In this document: piece by piece, positions 27,433-36,405 of the stretch
How the letters are laid out: every line of letters begins with the position of its first letter
How positions within the stretch are numbered: position 1 is the first letter of the stretch
NCBI RefSeq assembly: GCF_014645835.1
Contig: NZ_BMMM01000009.1
Span: forward strand, 1-64,000
DNA from: Streptomyces albiflavescens
GTDB taxonomy: Bacteria; Actinomycetota; Actinomycetes; Streptomycetales; Streptomycetaceae
Length of the DNA: 64,000 bases
Reading direction: 5' to 3'
Translations under genes and position numbers: made by a program
The notes under the pieces: model-generated
Seen by the model: only the letters and a program-made list of their open reading frames with translations
What the model was told of the DNA's origin: nothing
Database searches by the model: none

Positions 27433-28097
27433 GGGTCGGGGTCGCCGTCGGGCTGTCCGGTTTCGCGTTCGGGGTGACCTCGGCCGGCAGCGGGCTCACG
27501 CTGCTGCAGACCTGCGCGCTCAGCCTCCTGGTGTTCACCGGTGCCTCGCAGTTCGCCCTCGTGGGCGCGCTCGCGGCGGGGGGCAACCCGTTCACGGCGG
27601 CCGCGGGCGCCTTCTTCCTCGGGGTGCGCAACGCCTTCTACGGGCTGCGCCTGTCCCAACTGCTCGCCCTCCCGCGCGTGGTGCGTCCGTTCGCCGCGCA
27701 GTGGGTCATCGACGAGACCACGGCGGTCGCGCTCGCCCAGCCCACCCGCCGCAGCGTCCGCATGGGCTTCACCGTCACCGGGCTCTCCCTCTACGTGCTG
27801 TGGAACCTCACCACCCTGCTCGGCGCCGTCGGAGCCGAGGCCATCGGTGACACCGACACGTGGGGGCTGGACGCCGCCGGGCCCGCCGTCTTCCTGGCGC
27901 TGCTCGCGCCCATGCTGAAGACCACCACAGAGCGCGCGGCCGCGGGTATCGCGGTTCTGCTGGGGCTCGGTCTGCTGCCCGTGCTGCCCGCCGGAGTTCC
28001 CGTGCTGGTGGCCGCGCTGGCCGCTCCCGCCGTCCTCTACGCGGAGGGGCGCCGCAGTGTGAAGACAGCCAACGACGCACCAAGGGACGACCGTTGA
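27216..28097 (+). CDS. azlC: AzlC family branched-chain amino acid exporter, large subunit
   Basis: The 293-residue membrane protein has the AzlC core (ALGVGVAVGLSGFAFGVTSAGSG, FTGASQFALVGALAAGG, GVRNAFYGLRL). With AzlD it exports branched-chain amino acids or analogues. The GTG start at 27216 gives MAEQTALADIRG, which I recall as the family start in Streptomyces, followed by an inserted hydrophilic DDGEGGGRG repeat of about 45 residues from the tandem DNA repeats. The first 217 bases overlap the araC-type gene in another frame. Its stop overlaps azlD (TTGA). Confidence 0.88.
   Translation: MAEQTALADIRGDDGEGGGRSDDGEGGGRGDDGEGGGRGDDGGRQGDGGRQGDVGRQGDVGKPDAAVVRDALGVGVAVGLSGFAFGVTSAGSGLTLLQTCALSLLVFTGASQFALVGALAAGGNPFTAAAGAFFLGVRNAFYGLRLSQLLALPRVVRPFAAQWVIDETTAVALAQPTRRSVRMGFTVTGLSLYVLWNLTTLLGAVGAEAIGDTDTWGLDAAGPAVFLALLAPMLKTTTERAAAGIAVLLGLGLLPVLPAGVPVLVAALAAPAVLYAEGRRSVKTANDAPRDDR
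27247..27399 (+). repeat. Tandem repeat (3 x 27 bp then 4 x 18 bp) inside two overlapping genes
   Basis: Three copies of a 27-base unit (27247-27273, 27274-27300, 27301-27327; only one base differs) are followed by four related 18-base units (27328-27399). All units are multiples of three, so both overlapping reading frames stay open: AVTTVKAAD in the regulator and DDGEGGGRG in AzlC. Confidence 0.93.
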
Positions 28098-28402
28098 ACA
28101 TCTGGATCGCCATCGGCGCGACCGCCGTCGGTTGCTACGCCGTCAAACTCATCGGACTGCTGGTCCCCGCCGGCGTACTGGAGCGGCCGCTCGTCCAGCG
28201 TCTCGCCGCCCTGCTGCCGGTCGCTCTCCTCGCCGCCCTCACGGCCCAGCAGACCTTCGCCGACGGGCGCGTCCTGGTCGTGGACGCGAAGGCCGCGGGA
28301 CTGGCCGCGGCGGCCGTCGCACTGATTCTGCGGGCTCCCTTCCTGCTTGTCGTCGCCGCAGCAGTGGTGGTGACCGCGGGGGTGCGGGCGATGACCGGCT
28401 GA
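28094..28402 (+). CDS. azlD: AzlD family branched-chain amino acid exporter, small subunit
   Basis: The 102-residue protein has three to four hydrophobic helices (IAIGATAVGCYAVKLIGLLV, LAALLPVALLAALTAQQTF) typical of AzlD. The TTG start overlaps the azlC stop by four bases, with AAGGGACG upstream. AzlC and AzlD act together in the membrane. Confidence 0.9.
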   Translation: MNIWIAIGATAVGCYAVKLIGLLVPAGVLERPLVQRLAALLPVALLAALTAQQTFADGRVLVVDAKAAGLAAAAVALILRAPFLLVVAAAVVVTAGVRAMTG

Positions 28403-28555
28403 CGTCGGGGCACGCAATCGGTCGGTACGCGCGCGTGCGAACGGAACCCATCGCCCTGTCCGAGGGCGCGCAGCGTGCCTGGGTACGCGGGCGGCACTGC
28501 ATGCCTGGGTACTGTGACGCGTCACAAGCCGCCCGTATGCCCGTAGGAGCCCGTC

Positions 28556-29767
28556 GTGACCCTCTCCGCAGCCGCCAGGGCGCTCGCGCTGCGCTGCGAG
28601 CCCCGGGCCAACGAACTGGCCCGGCGTATGGCCCGCGACTCCTTCAAGGCGCTCCCCGGCTACGCGGAGCTCCCGGACGACGTGAAGGACCTGGAGATCG
28701 CCGCGACGGCCCGGTACGGCATCCGCCTGTTCCTGCGACATGCCGGCGATCCGCACCGCGCGCACACCAACCTGCGCCTGTTTCGCGAGCGGGCCGCTCA
28801 GCGCGCCGAGGAGGGCATGCCACTGCACCTGCTGCTGGGTACGCACTCGCTCGGCGCGTACGAGCTGTGGCGGGCACTGCGGGAGGCGGCACAGCCCGGA
28901 GAGGAGGCCGCCCTCGTGGAGCTGGTCGACCTCCTTCTGGAGTCGCACCACAGGGTCGTGGGCGCGGTCGCCGAGACGTACATCGACGAGCGCACCGCTC
29001 TGGAGGCCGACGCCCGCGCCCACCACCGCTCCCTGGTACGCGGGCTGCTCGACGGAGTGCTCAAGCCCGGCCACATCCTCTTGGACGAACTGCGCCTGGA
29101 AGGCCCGGCCCTGGTGCTCGCCCTCGACCTCGGGGCATCCGCCGGGGGTTCCGTAGGCGAACGGCGGCGACGGCGAAGGGCGCAGACCGTCCTGGATCAT
29201 GCCTTCGGTACAGAGGTGGCGGCGCTCCTGGACACCCGCCCGGGCCGTGCCGTCGTTCCCACGGAGTGCGAGCCGCCGGACGACCTCGCGCAGCGGCTGA
29301 GCAAGGCCCTGGGGACACCGGTCAGGGTCGCGCACGTACCGGCCGCCGGGCCCGTCGACATCCCGGAGGCGGCCCGCACCGCGACGGAGATCCTGCGCGT
29401 CACGCGCGCGTGCGGGCTGCCGCCCGGACTGCATCGCCTGGAGGACGTCCTTCTGGAGTTCCATCTCTCGCGCCCCGACCCCAGCAGCCACAAGATCGCC
29501 GCACTCCTCGATCCGGTCGCCGACCGTCCCGAACTCCTGGAGACCCTGCGGACCCACCTCGCCCACCAGCAGGACCGCAGGGCCACCGCCACAAAGCTGG
29601 GACTGCACCCGAACACCGTCGACAACCGGCTCGCCAAGATCGGGGAACAGACCGGCATCGACCTGCCGTCGCCCCGAGGAGCGGCCCTGGCGATCGCAGC
29701 GCTGCTCCTCAGAGACACCCGGGACACCCGGGACACTCCGGGCGACGGCCCGTACTCGCGTCGCTGA
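28556..29767 (+). CDS. PucR family helix-turn-helix regulator
   Basis: The 403-residue protein has an N-terminal RsbR-like helical region (about 1-160), a GGDEF-like middle region, and a C-terminal PucR/CdaR helix-turn-helix (RRATATKLGLHPNTVDNRLAKI). The GTG start has TAGGAG seven bases upstream. The target genes are unknown; azlCD lies upstream and a hypothetical gene is convergent three bases after the stop. Confidence 0.82.
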   Translation: MTLSAAARALALRCEPRANELARRMARDSFKALPGYAELPDDVKDLEIAATARYGIRLFLRHAGDPHRAHTNLRLFRERAAQRAEEGMPLHLLLGTHSLGAYELWRALREAAQPGEEAALVELVDLLLESHHRVVGAVAETYIDERTALEADARAHHRSLVRGLLDGVLKPGHILLDELRLEGPALVLALDLGASAGGSVGERRRRRRAQTVLDHAFGTEVAALLDTRPGRAVVPTECEPPDDLAQRLSKALGTPVRVAHVPAAGPVDIPEAARTATEILRVTRACGLPPGLHRLEDVLLEFHLSRPDPSSHKIAALLDPVADRPELLETLRTHLAHQQDRRATATKLGLHPNTVDNRLAKIGEQTGIDLPSPRGAALAIAALLLRDTRDTRDTPGDGPYSRR

Positions 29768-29770
29768 GCG

Positions 29771-30715
29771 TCAGCCGATCGGCCGTCCGTACGCCCGGAG
29801 CGTGCGCAGCGCCTCGATCGTCACCATGGGGCGGCATTCCAGGGCGGTGCCCGGCGCCCACTGACGCCAGCGGATCGGCCAGCCGCCGTCCTCCTCCTGT
29901 GCGTCCGCCAGGTGGTCGAGCGAGCCTGTCATCTCCTCGTCGGTGAACCACGCGCGGGCGAGTGAGCCCGGAGCCTTCGCGTAGTCGTGCGGGAAGTGGT
30001 GCTCGCCCGGCGCGTAACCGGGCGCGACCGGAAACGACTCGAGGCGCTTCGGGTCCAGCGCCGCGAGCCTGTGCTCACGCACCAGGCGGCCCAGACGGTC
30101 GGCGGCCGCCTCCGCGCGCGGACGGTCGGGCGCGGAGTCCAGGAAGGCGACGGCGGCCTCGATCTCGTACGGATGGGACTTCTCCAGGGACTCGACCGCC
30201 TGCCAGCAGAAGTCGGTGGCCCGGAACAGCCACGCGTGCCACACCTCGTTGCGGTGCAGCAGGCCCACCACGGGCCCGGTGGCGAGGAGTTCGCTCGGCG
30301 GGTCGTCGACGACCGGCACGAAAGGAGCCGTCGGATAGCCGCGTTGGCCGGGATGGATCGCGGGCAGCGCGCCCTCGGCCGTCGACACGGAGGTCAGATA
30401 GCGGCACACGCGCTCCACGCGCTGTCCGCCGCACCGGCCGATCGAGTCCAGTACGCGCAGCGCGTGCGCGGTGTGCAGCGGCTGGCTGACCGGGCCGCGC
30501 AGATCGGGTTCGAGTGCGTGACCGTACCCTTCGTCCTCGTTGCGGTAGGCGGCCAGCGCGGTCTCCACCGCGTCGGCGCCACCGCCGAGGAAGTGATATT
30601 CGAACCGGCGCTGCTCCAGCACGCGCGCGGTGAGCCAGATGAAGTGCTCGGCGCGAGAGAGCGGGGAGCGCGCCGGGGGCGTCGGGGGGAGTGGGGATGC
30701 TCCTGTTTCGGCCAT
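29771..30715 (-). CDS. Conserved hypothetical protein, prenyltransferase/squalene-oxidase-like fold
   Basis: The 314-residue protein is rich in helical repeats such as ALPAIHPGQRGYP, AYRNEDEGYGHALEPD and HLADAQEEDGGWPIRW. The QEEDGGWP block resembles the QW-type repeat of terpenoid cyclases and prenyltransferase beta subunits, which suggests an alpha/alpha barrel. The catalytic DDxD type motif of cyclases is not evident, so I do not assign an activity. It stands alone, convergent with the PucR-type gene. Confidence 0.65.
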   Translation of the reverse strand: MAETGASPLPPTPPARSPLSRAEHFIWLTARVLEQRRFEYHFLGGGADAVETALAAYRNEDEGYGHALEPDLRGPVSQPLHTAHALRVLDSIGRCGGQRVERVCRYLTSVSTAEGALPAIHPGQRGYPTAPFVPVVDDPPSELLATGPVVGLLHRNEVWHAWLFRATDFCWQAVESLEKSHPYEIEAAVAFLDSAPDRPRAEAAADRLGRLVREHRLAALDPKRLESFPVAPGYAPGEHHFPHDYAKAPGSLARAWFTDEEMTGSLDHLADAQEEDGGWPIRWRQWAPGTALECRPMVTIEALRTLRAYGRPIG

Positions 30716-30795
30716 GCGTCAGACCGTAGGACGGAAAGCGGTCTCGGCAAGCGGTCCCGGCTCGGGCCCACTCTCAGGGGCGGGATACTGGAGTC

Positions 30796-30990
30796 ATGCG
30801 GTTGACGGTCTTCTGGCAGCGGATGGCGGATCACTTCGGTGCGGGGTACGCCGACACCTTCGCGCGCGACCACGTGATGACGGAACTCGGCGGGCGCACC
30901 GTGCACGAGGCGCTGAACGCCGGCTGGGAGGCCAAGGACGTGTGGCGCGTGGTGTGCACGGCCATGAACGTTCCGTACGAAAACCGCTGA
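30796..30990 (+). CDS. DUF3046 domain protein
   Basis: The 64-residue protein is a single DUF3046 domain (MRLTVFWQRMADHFG, LGGRTVHEALNAGWEAKDVWRVVC), an actinobacterial family of unknown function that I recall being found close to recA. The ATG follows GGGATACTGGAGTC. Confidence 0.85.
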   Translation: MRLTVFWQRMADHFGAGYADTFARDHVMTELGGRTVHEALNAGWEAKDVWRVVCTAMNVPYENR

Positions 30991-31050
30991 CGGGTCACGA
31001 AGATCCGGGGGCGGGGGTCGATTGTCGGCGACGTGGGCGAGACTTGCACC

Positions 31051-32265
31051 GTGGCCCCGACAGACGAGACCGCGCAGGTCGCCCAGCAGGCATCACCGTT
31101 CGGCACGACGCCGCCCAGCGGCCCCCCGGCCGGGGACACGGCCGTCCCGAGCGGGCGCATGCCGCGCTGGCTACCGCGCGCCATGGTGCTCGCCCTTGCG
31201 CTCGTCGCCGTCTTCCAGCTGGGCAGTTGGGCGTTCCACCAGCTCACCAGCCTGCTGATCAACATACTCATCGCGTTCTTCCTGGCACTCGCGATAGAAC
31301 CCGCGGTGAGCTGGATGGCCTCGCGTGGCATGCGCAGGGGGCTGGCCACCTTCCTCGTCTTCTTCGGCGCGATGATCGCGATCGCCGGATTCATCACGCT
31401 GCTGGGCTCGATGCTCGCGGGCCAGATCATCAAGATGATCGAGGGCTTCCCCGACTACCTCGACTCGGTCATCAGCTGGATCAACACCCACTTCCACACC
31501 GACCTGAGACGGGTGGACATCCAGGACAGCCTGGTCCACTCCGACTGGCTGCGGAAGTACGTGCAGAACAGCGCCACCGGCGTCCTGGATGTGTCCGCGC
31601 AGGTGCTGGGCGGCCTGTTCAAGCTGCTGACGGTCGCGCTGTTCTCGTTCTACTTCGCCGCCGACGGACCGCGGCTGAGGCGCGCGCTGTGCTCGGTGCT
31701 GCCACCGGCCCGGCAGGCCGAGGTGCTGCGCGCGTGGGAGATCGCCGTCGACAAGACCGGCGGCTATCTGTACTCACGCGGTCTCATGGCGCTGATCTCC
31801 GGCATCGCGCACTACATCCTGCTGGAGTCCCTGGGCGTGCCCTACGCGCCCGTGCTCGGCGTCTGGGTGGGCCTGGTCTCGCAGTTCATCCCCACCATCG
31901 GCACCTATCTCGCGGGCGCCCTGCCGATGCTGATCGCCTTCACGATCGACCCCTGGTACGCGCTGTGGGTGCTCATCTTCGTCGTGATCTACCAGCAGTT
32001 CGAGAACTATGTGCTGCAGCCCAAGCTGACCGCCAGGACCGTCGACATCCACCCCGCGGTCGCCTTCGGGTCGGTCATCGCGGGCACCGCACTCCTCGGT
32101 GCCGTCGGCGCGCTGATCGCCATCCCCGCCGTCGCCACTCTGCAGGCCTTCCTGGGGGCGTATGTGAAGAGGTACGCCGTCACGGACGATCCCCGGGTGC
32201 ACGGGCACCGGACAAGGGGCCAAGGCCGACTCTTCGCGCGCGTGCGGCGGCTGTTCAGCCGGTGA
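31051..32265 (+). CDS. AI-2E (PerM) family transporter
   Basis: The 404-residue membrane protein has about eight helices and the family block GVPYAPVLGVWVGLVSQFIPTIGTYLAG with QQFENYVLQPKLTARTVDIHPAVAF. Members export small molecules; the substrate here is unknown. GTG 31051 is chosen because the family sequence begins there; GTG 31033 is an alternative. The hydrophilic N-terminus is Pro/Gln-rich. Confidence 0.85.
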   Translation: MAPTDETAQVAQQASPFGTTPPSGPPAGDTAVPSGRMPRWLPRAMVLALALVAVFQLGSWAFHQLTSLLINILIAFFLALAIEPAVSWMASRGMRRGLATFLVFFGAMIAIAGFITLLGSMLAGQIIKMIEGFPDYLDSVISWINTHFHTDLRRVDIQDSLVHSDWLRKYVQNSATGVLDVSAQVLGGLFKLLTVALFSFYFAADGPRLRRALCSVLPPARQAEVLRAWEIAVDKTGGYLYSRGLMALISGIAHYILLESLGVPYAPVLGVWVGLVSQFIPTIGTYLAGALPMLIAFTIDPWYALWVLIFVVIYQQFENYVLQPKLTARTVDIHPAVAFGSVIAGTALLGAVGALIAIPAVATLQAFLGAYVKRYAVTDDPRVHGHRTRGQGRLFARVRRLFSR

Positions 32266-32268
32266 TGT

Positions 32269-33069
32269 TCACCAGGTGAGGACCGCCCACACACCGGCGC
32301 CCAAGACGGCCGCCGCGTAGCAGCCGACCGCGGCGTACATGACCCGCTGCCTGATGCGTTCGCTCCAGGACGTACGGGACAGCAGCCAAGCCAGGGCGGG
32401 CAGCACCAGTACGGCGTGCAGGCTCACTCCGTGCAGCGGCTTGAGCGGGGCCGTCGAGTGGTAGGCCGCATCCTGGTGGCCGGTGCGGGTGAGGACCACC
32501 CCGCGCGCGATCATCGCGGCGCCCGACGCCAGTGCGACCAGCAGGATCGCGAATCCGGAGCGCAGCGCGAGTGGCATGCCCAGAGGGCCTGTGGGCCGGT
32601 TCCGGAACGAGGCGACCGCGAACACGGTGAGCAGCACCACGAGAACCCCGCCGCCCACCGCGAGCGTCATGGACACCGCCGTGTCGAAGCCGGTCTCCAT
32701 GTTGAGATGCGAGGGCACCCGGCGCCACGCTTGCAGGGTGATCCCGCCGACCTCCACGACACAGTCGGCGGCGAACACGACGAGCAGCTTGGTGCGCAGC
32801 CGCGTCCCGACGCGCAGATACGAGGTGACCCACGTGATCGCGATCAGGGTCAGCCCGAAGGAGAGCCCGAAGGTGATGGGCTTGCGCCAGGAGACGGGCC
32901 CGTCCCAGGGCCCGCCGTCGACGCCGAAGATCACCAGATGCGCGAGTCCCGAGACGACGAGCAGCGCGCCCGTCGCGTAGCAGAGCCGCTCGGCCGGACG
33001 GAGCGTGAGCTTCAAGGGCGTCCGCGTGAGCTTCAAGGGCGCCAGGGACCGGGACCTCGTGGTTTCCAT
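32269..33069 (-). CDS. Integral membrane protein, unknown function
   Basis: The 266-residue protein has about seven hydrophobic helices (LCYATGALLVVSGLAHLVIF, ITFGLSFGLTLIAITWVTSY, and others) and no motif I recognise. ATG 33069 has GAGG nine bases upstream. It ends three bases from the convergent transporter gene. Confidence 0.7.
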   Translation of the reverse strand: METTRSRSLAPLKLTRTPLKLTLRPAERLCYATGALLVVSGLAHLVIFGVDGGPWDGPVSWRKPITFGLSFGLTLIAITWVTSYLRVGTRLRTKLLVVFAADCVVEVGGITLQAWRRVPSHLNMETGFDTAVSMTLAVGGGVLVVLLTVFAVASFRNRPTGPLGMPLALRSGFAILLVALASGAAMIARGVVLTRTGHQDAAYHSTAPLKPLHGVSLHAVLVLPALAWLLSRTSWSERIRQRVMYAAVGCYAAAVLGAGVWAVLTW

Positions 33070-33225
33070 GGCACAAGCCTCGCGGGCAGGCCCCACGCCG
33101 TCGTCGTACGGCCGAAGGCCCCCGCCGTACGCCCGGGAGAGTAGCCCGGTGTCGGACCCGTGCCGACGGGAACCCGGGGCGGTGTCAGACCGTGAACGTA
33201 CTCTCGGAGATGCCGTGTGGTGCGC

Positions 33226-33254
33226 TTGACACGAAAATCGAACATCCATTCTCA
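33226..33254 (+). promoter_or_regulatory. recA promoter with SOS (LexA) box
   Basis: TTGACA (33226-33231) is a perfect -35 element. Overlapping the -10 region is GAACATCCATTC (33240-33251), which fits the Gram-positive LexA box GAAC-N4-GTTC with one mismatch. This is the expected place for LexA repression of recA. The -10 element itself is poor, which is common in Streptomyces. Confidence 0.7.
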
Positions 33255-33415
33255 TGGAGGTTCCGGCGGGGCTCTCGACGGGGATTTCGTCAGGGTTTTC
33301 ATGGAGATGTGCCCGAGTTATCCACAGGCCGGACGGGCGTCGGGGCGCATTGTCAGTGGCAGGCGTTAGCGTCTTTGACGTGAAGCGATCGACTCAAGCA
33401 AACCGGGTGGAACCC

Positions 33416-34540
33416 ATGGCAGGAACCGACCGCGAGAAGGCGCTCGACGCCGCGCTCGCACAGATTGAACGGCAATTCGGCAAGGGCGCCGTGATGCGCC
33501 TGGGCGAGCGGCCGAATGAGCCCATCGAGGTCATCCCCACCGGGTCGACCGCGCTCGACGTCGCCCTGGGTGTCGGCGGCCTGCCGCGAGGCCGAGTGGT
33601 GGAGGTGTACGGCCCGGAGTCCTCCGGTAAGACGACGCTGACGCTGCACGCGGTGGCCAACGCGCAGAAGGCCGGCGGCCAGGTGGCCTTCGTGGACGCC
33701 GAGCACGCCCTCGACCCCGAGTACGCGAAGAAGCTCGGCGTCGACATCGACAACCTGATCCTGTCGCAGCCGGACAACGGCGAGCAGGCTCTGGAAATCG
33801 TGGACATGCTGGTCCGCTCCGGCGCACTCGACCTCATCGTCATCGACTCCGTCGCCGCCCTGGTGCCGCGCGCGGAGATCGAGGGCGAGATGGGCGACTC
33901 GCACGTGGGTCTGCAGGCCCGTCTGATGAGCCAGGCCCTGCGGAAGATCACCAGCGCGCTCAACCAGTCGAAGACCACCGCGATCTTCATCAACCAGCTC
34001 CGCGAGAAGATCGGCGTGATGTTCGGCTCCCCGGAGACCACCACGGGTGGCCGGGCGCTGAAGTTCTACGCCTCGGTGCGGCTCGACATCCGTCGCATCG
34101 AGACGCTGAAGGACGGCACCGACGCGGTCGGCAACCGCACCCGCGTCAAGGTCGTGAAGAACAAGGTCGCGCCGCCCTTCAAGCAGGCCGAGTTCGACAT
34201 CCTCTACGGGCAGGGCATCAGCCGCGAGGGCGGCCTGATCGACATGGGCGTGGAGCACGGCTTCGTCCGCAAGGCCGGCGCCTGGTACACGTACGAGGGC
34301 GACCAGCTCGGCCAGGGCAAGGAGAACGCGCGCAACTTCCTGAAGGACAACCCCGACCTCGCCAACGAGATCGAGAAGAAGATCAAGGAGAAGCTGGGCG
34401 TCGGTGTGAAGCCCCAGGAGCCCACCGCCGAGCCGGGCGCGGACGCGGCGGTCTCGGCCGCCTCGGACGACGCCGCGAAGACGGTGCCCGCTCCGGCGGC
34501 CAAGGCTGCCAAGTCCAAGGCCACGGCGGCCAAGAGCTAG
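33416..34540 (+). CDS. recA: Recombinase RecA
   Basis: The 374-residue protein is the strand-exchange protein of homologous recombination and the LexA co-protease. It has Walker A GPESSGKTT, the LIVIDSVAALVPRAEIEGEMGD segment and the L2 loop region (INQLREKIGVMFGSPETTTGG). The C-terminus is a long Ala/Lys tail typical of Streptomyces RecA. ATG 33416 has GGGTGG five bases upstream. recX follows after three bases. Confidence 0.98.
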   Translation: MAGTDREKALDAALAQIERQFGKGAVMRLGERPNEPIEVIPTGSTALDVALGVGGLPRGRVVEVYGPESSGKTTLTLHAVANAQKAGGQVAFVDAEHALDPEYAKKLGVDIDNLILSQPDNGEQALEIVDMLVRSGALDLIVIDSVAALVPRAEIEGEMGDSHVGLQARLMSQALRKITSALNQSKTTAIFINQLREKIGVMFGSPETTTGGRALKFYASVRLDIRRIETLKDGTDAVGNRTRVKVVKNKVAPPFKQAEFDILYGQGISREGGLIDMGVEHGFVRKAGAWYTYEGDQLGQGKENARNFLKDNPDLANEIEKKIKEKLGVGVKPQEPTAEPGADAAVSAASDDAAKTVPAPAAKAAKSKATAAKS

Positions 34541-34543
34541 CCC

Positions 34544-35395
34544 ATGACGCGACGAACCGACTGGGCCGAGTACGCCTACCCTGTCGCCCCGGAGGGGCCG
34601 GGGCAGGGGTACGACGGGGGCAACGACGGCTCGGCCGGAGACGGTGACAGGGGATACGGCGGCGCCGGGGCGTACGGGGGTGGGACGTACGGCGCCGACG
34701 GGCTCTACGGCGGGGATACGAACGGCGAAGGTTCGCCGGGTGAGGGCCCGCGCCGAGGCGGGGGTCGGCGTGGTGACGGCGGGCCGCGTGGCGGACGAGG
34801 GCGTCGGAGGCGTGCCGGTTTCGGCGAGCCGTCGGGCGACCCACAGGACGGAGGCGCCCCTTCCTCGTCGAGGGCCGAGAAGGGGGAGCCCCCAGGGGAC
34901 CCGGCTGAGCGGGCGCGGGCGATCTGTCTGCGCCTGCTCACCGGGACCCCGCGCACGCGAAAGCAGCTCGCGGACGCACTGCGCAAGCGCGAGATCCCGG
35001 ACGACGTGGCGGACGAGGTGCTGTCACGGTTCGAGGAGGTAGGCCTGATCAACGACAGTGCCTTCGCGGACGCCTGGGTGGAGTCCCGCCACCACGGCCG
35101 GGGTCTGGCCAGACGGGCGCTCGCGCAGGAGCTGCGGACCAAAGGCGTGGACGCGACGCTGATCGACGAGGCCGTCGGGCAACTCGACTCAGAGCAGGAG
35201 GAGGCGACCGCGCGCGAGATGGTCGCCCGCAAGCTGCGCTCCACGCGCGGCCTCGACCGCGACAAGCGGCTGCGGCGCCTCGCGGGCATGCTCGCCCGCA
35301 AGGGCTACTCAGAGGGCATGGCCCTGCGCGTGGTCCGCCAGGCGCTGGAGGAAGAGGGCGAGGACACGGAGGGGCTCGGGGACGAGGGGTTCTGA
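34544..35395 (+). CDS. recX: Regulatory protein RecX
   Basis: The 283-residue protein binds RecA filaments and limits RecA activity. The RecX domain lies at about 120-275 (LTGTPRTRKQLADALRKREI, VGLINDSAFADAWVESR). It is preceded by about 110 residues that are Gly-rich and then Arg-rich, longer than in most RecX proteins and typical of Streptomyces. It is translated from the recA transcript with a three-base gap. Confidence 0.94.
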   Translation: MTRRTDWAEYAYPVAPEGPGQGYDGGNDGSAGDGDRGYGGAGAYGGGTYGADGLYGGDTNGEGSPGEGPRRGGGRRGDGGPRGGRGRRRRAGFGEPSGDPQDGGAPSSSRAEKGEPPGDPAERARAICLRLLTGTPRTRKQLADALRKREIPDDVADEVLSRFEEVGLINDSAFADAWVESRHHGRGLARRALAQELRTKGVDATLIDEAVGQLDSEQEEATAREMVARKLRSTRGLDRDKRLRRLAGMLARKGYSEGMALRVVRQALEEEGEDTEGLGDEGF

Positions 35396-35685
35396 CCCTC
35401 TCGGGGGTGACGCGTTTCTGAACGGCCTCGGAGACAAGAGAGTCTGACCCTACGCATGCCCGGAGAACGTTGGTCGAGAGTTCCCGGCATGTCCCAGAAC
35501 CCGGGAACCCAGAACCCGGATCGACCGGGGCGCCGTAGTCCGATCGCGGGCCCTGAACACGGTAGACGCGCGGGGGCGCCGATCGCGTTCAGGGCCCGGA
35601 CGGCTGCCCGGGGCAGAGGGCGGCTCAACTTCCGTTCGCCGGGGTGGGGTTAACCCCCGGCTGAAGACGCCGGGCCGCCGCAATG
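35396..35685 (+). other. recX downstream region with inverted repeat
   Basis: No gene is supported in these 290 bases. CGGGCCCTGAAC (35547-35558) and GTTCAGGGCCCG (35587-35598) form a perfect 12-bp inverted repeat with a 28-base loop. Each arm is adjacent to a CGATCGC copy. It may act as a terminator for recA-recX or as a binding site. Confidence 0.55.
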
Positions 35686-35713
35686 CACAGACACCTGTGC
35701 ACAGACGACTGTG
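35686..35713 (+). promoter_or_regulatory. Twin palindromic operator
   Basis: Two abutting 14-base palindromes, CACAGACACCTGTG (35686-35699) and CACAGACGACTGTG (35700-35713), share the pattern CACAG-N4-CTGTG and end five bases before the start codon of the winged-helix regulator. Such a double site is most likely the regulator's own operator. Confidence 0.7.
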
Positions 35714-35718
35714 TACGC

Positions 35719-36405
35719 ATGGCACAGGAACCCGGCGCGGAAGCGGAAGTCCCCCCGAAGGCGCCGCACGCCCCCATCGAGCTCTCCGAGCTCGCCGCGC
35801 TCAAGGCCCTCGCGCAGCCCCGTCGGCAGCGCATGCTCCAGCACCTCACCGTGCACGGCCCCGCCACGTCGGCGACGCTCGCCCGAGCGCTGGGACTGAA
35901 CACGGGAGCCACCAGCTACCACCTGCGCGAGCTCGCGCGGTACGGCTTCGTGGAGGAACAGGTCGAGGGCGACGGCCACGGCCGGCAGCGCTGGTGGCGG
36001 GCCGTCCCCGGTGACCGGCGTTTTCCGCCGCGCAGCCGCCAGAGCCCCGAGATGCGGCTCGTCATGGACGAGCTGAACCACCACGCGTACGCCGCCGACC
36101 TCGAACTCTTCGAGCAGTTGCAGCTCCAAGGAGGCGCGGGCGATGACCCCTGGGCCGATGCCTTCCCGTACTCGCGCGGCAGCATCCGGCTGACGCTCCC
36201 CGAACTCCGTGCGTTCTTCGAGGAGTACATCGCTCTCCTCAACCGCTACAAACGCCCGGAAGTCGACACCCCACCCGACGCGCGAACGGTACTCACCCGG
36301 TTTCTTGCCTTTCCGGCCCCTGACGCAGAGCCCGACAGCCGTCCGGCGCCCCACGACGGAGACCAGAACGCACACCACAACAGAAGAGAGAGCGACCCTT
36401 CATGA
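35719..36405 (+). CDS. Winged-helix (ArsR/HTH_20-type) transcriptional regulator
   Basis: The 228-residue protein has an N-terminal winged helix (about 20-95; ALAQPRRQRMLQHLTVHGPA, TSATLARALGLNTGATSYHL) and a C-terminal helical part of unknown ligand. ATG 35719 (MAQEPG) is preferred over ATG 35683 because the twin palindromes lie between them. It overlaps the permease gene by four bases, so the two form an operon and the regulator probably controls the permease. Confidence 0.82.
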   Translation: MAQEPGAEAEVPPKAPHAPIELSELAALKALAQPRRQRMLQHLTVHGPATSATLARALGLNTGATSYHLRELARYGFVEEQVEGDGHGRQRWWRAVPGDRRFPPRSRQSPEMRLVMDELNHHAYAADLELFEQLQLQGGAGDDPWADAFPYSRGSIRLTLPELRAFFEEYIALLNRYKRPEVDTPPDARTVLTRFLAFPAPDAEPDSRPAPHDGDQNAHHNRRESDPS

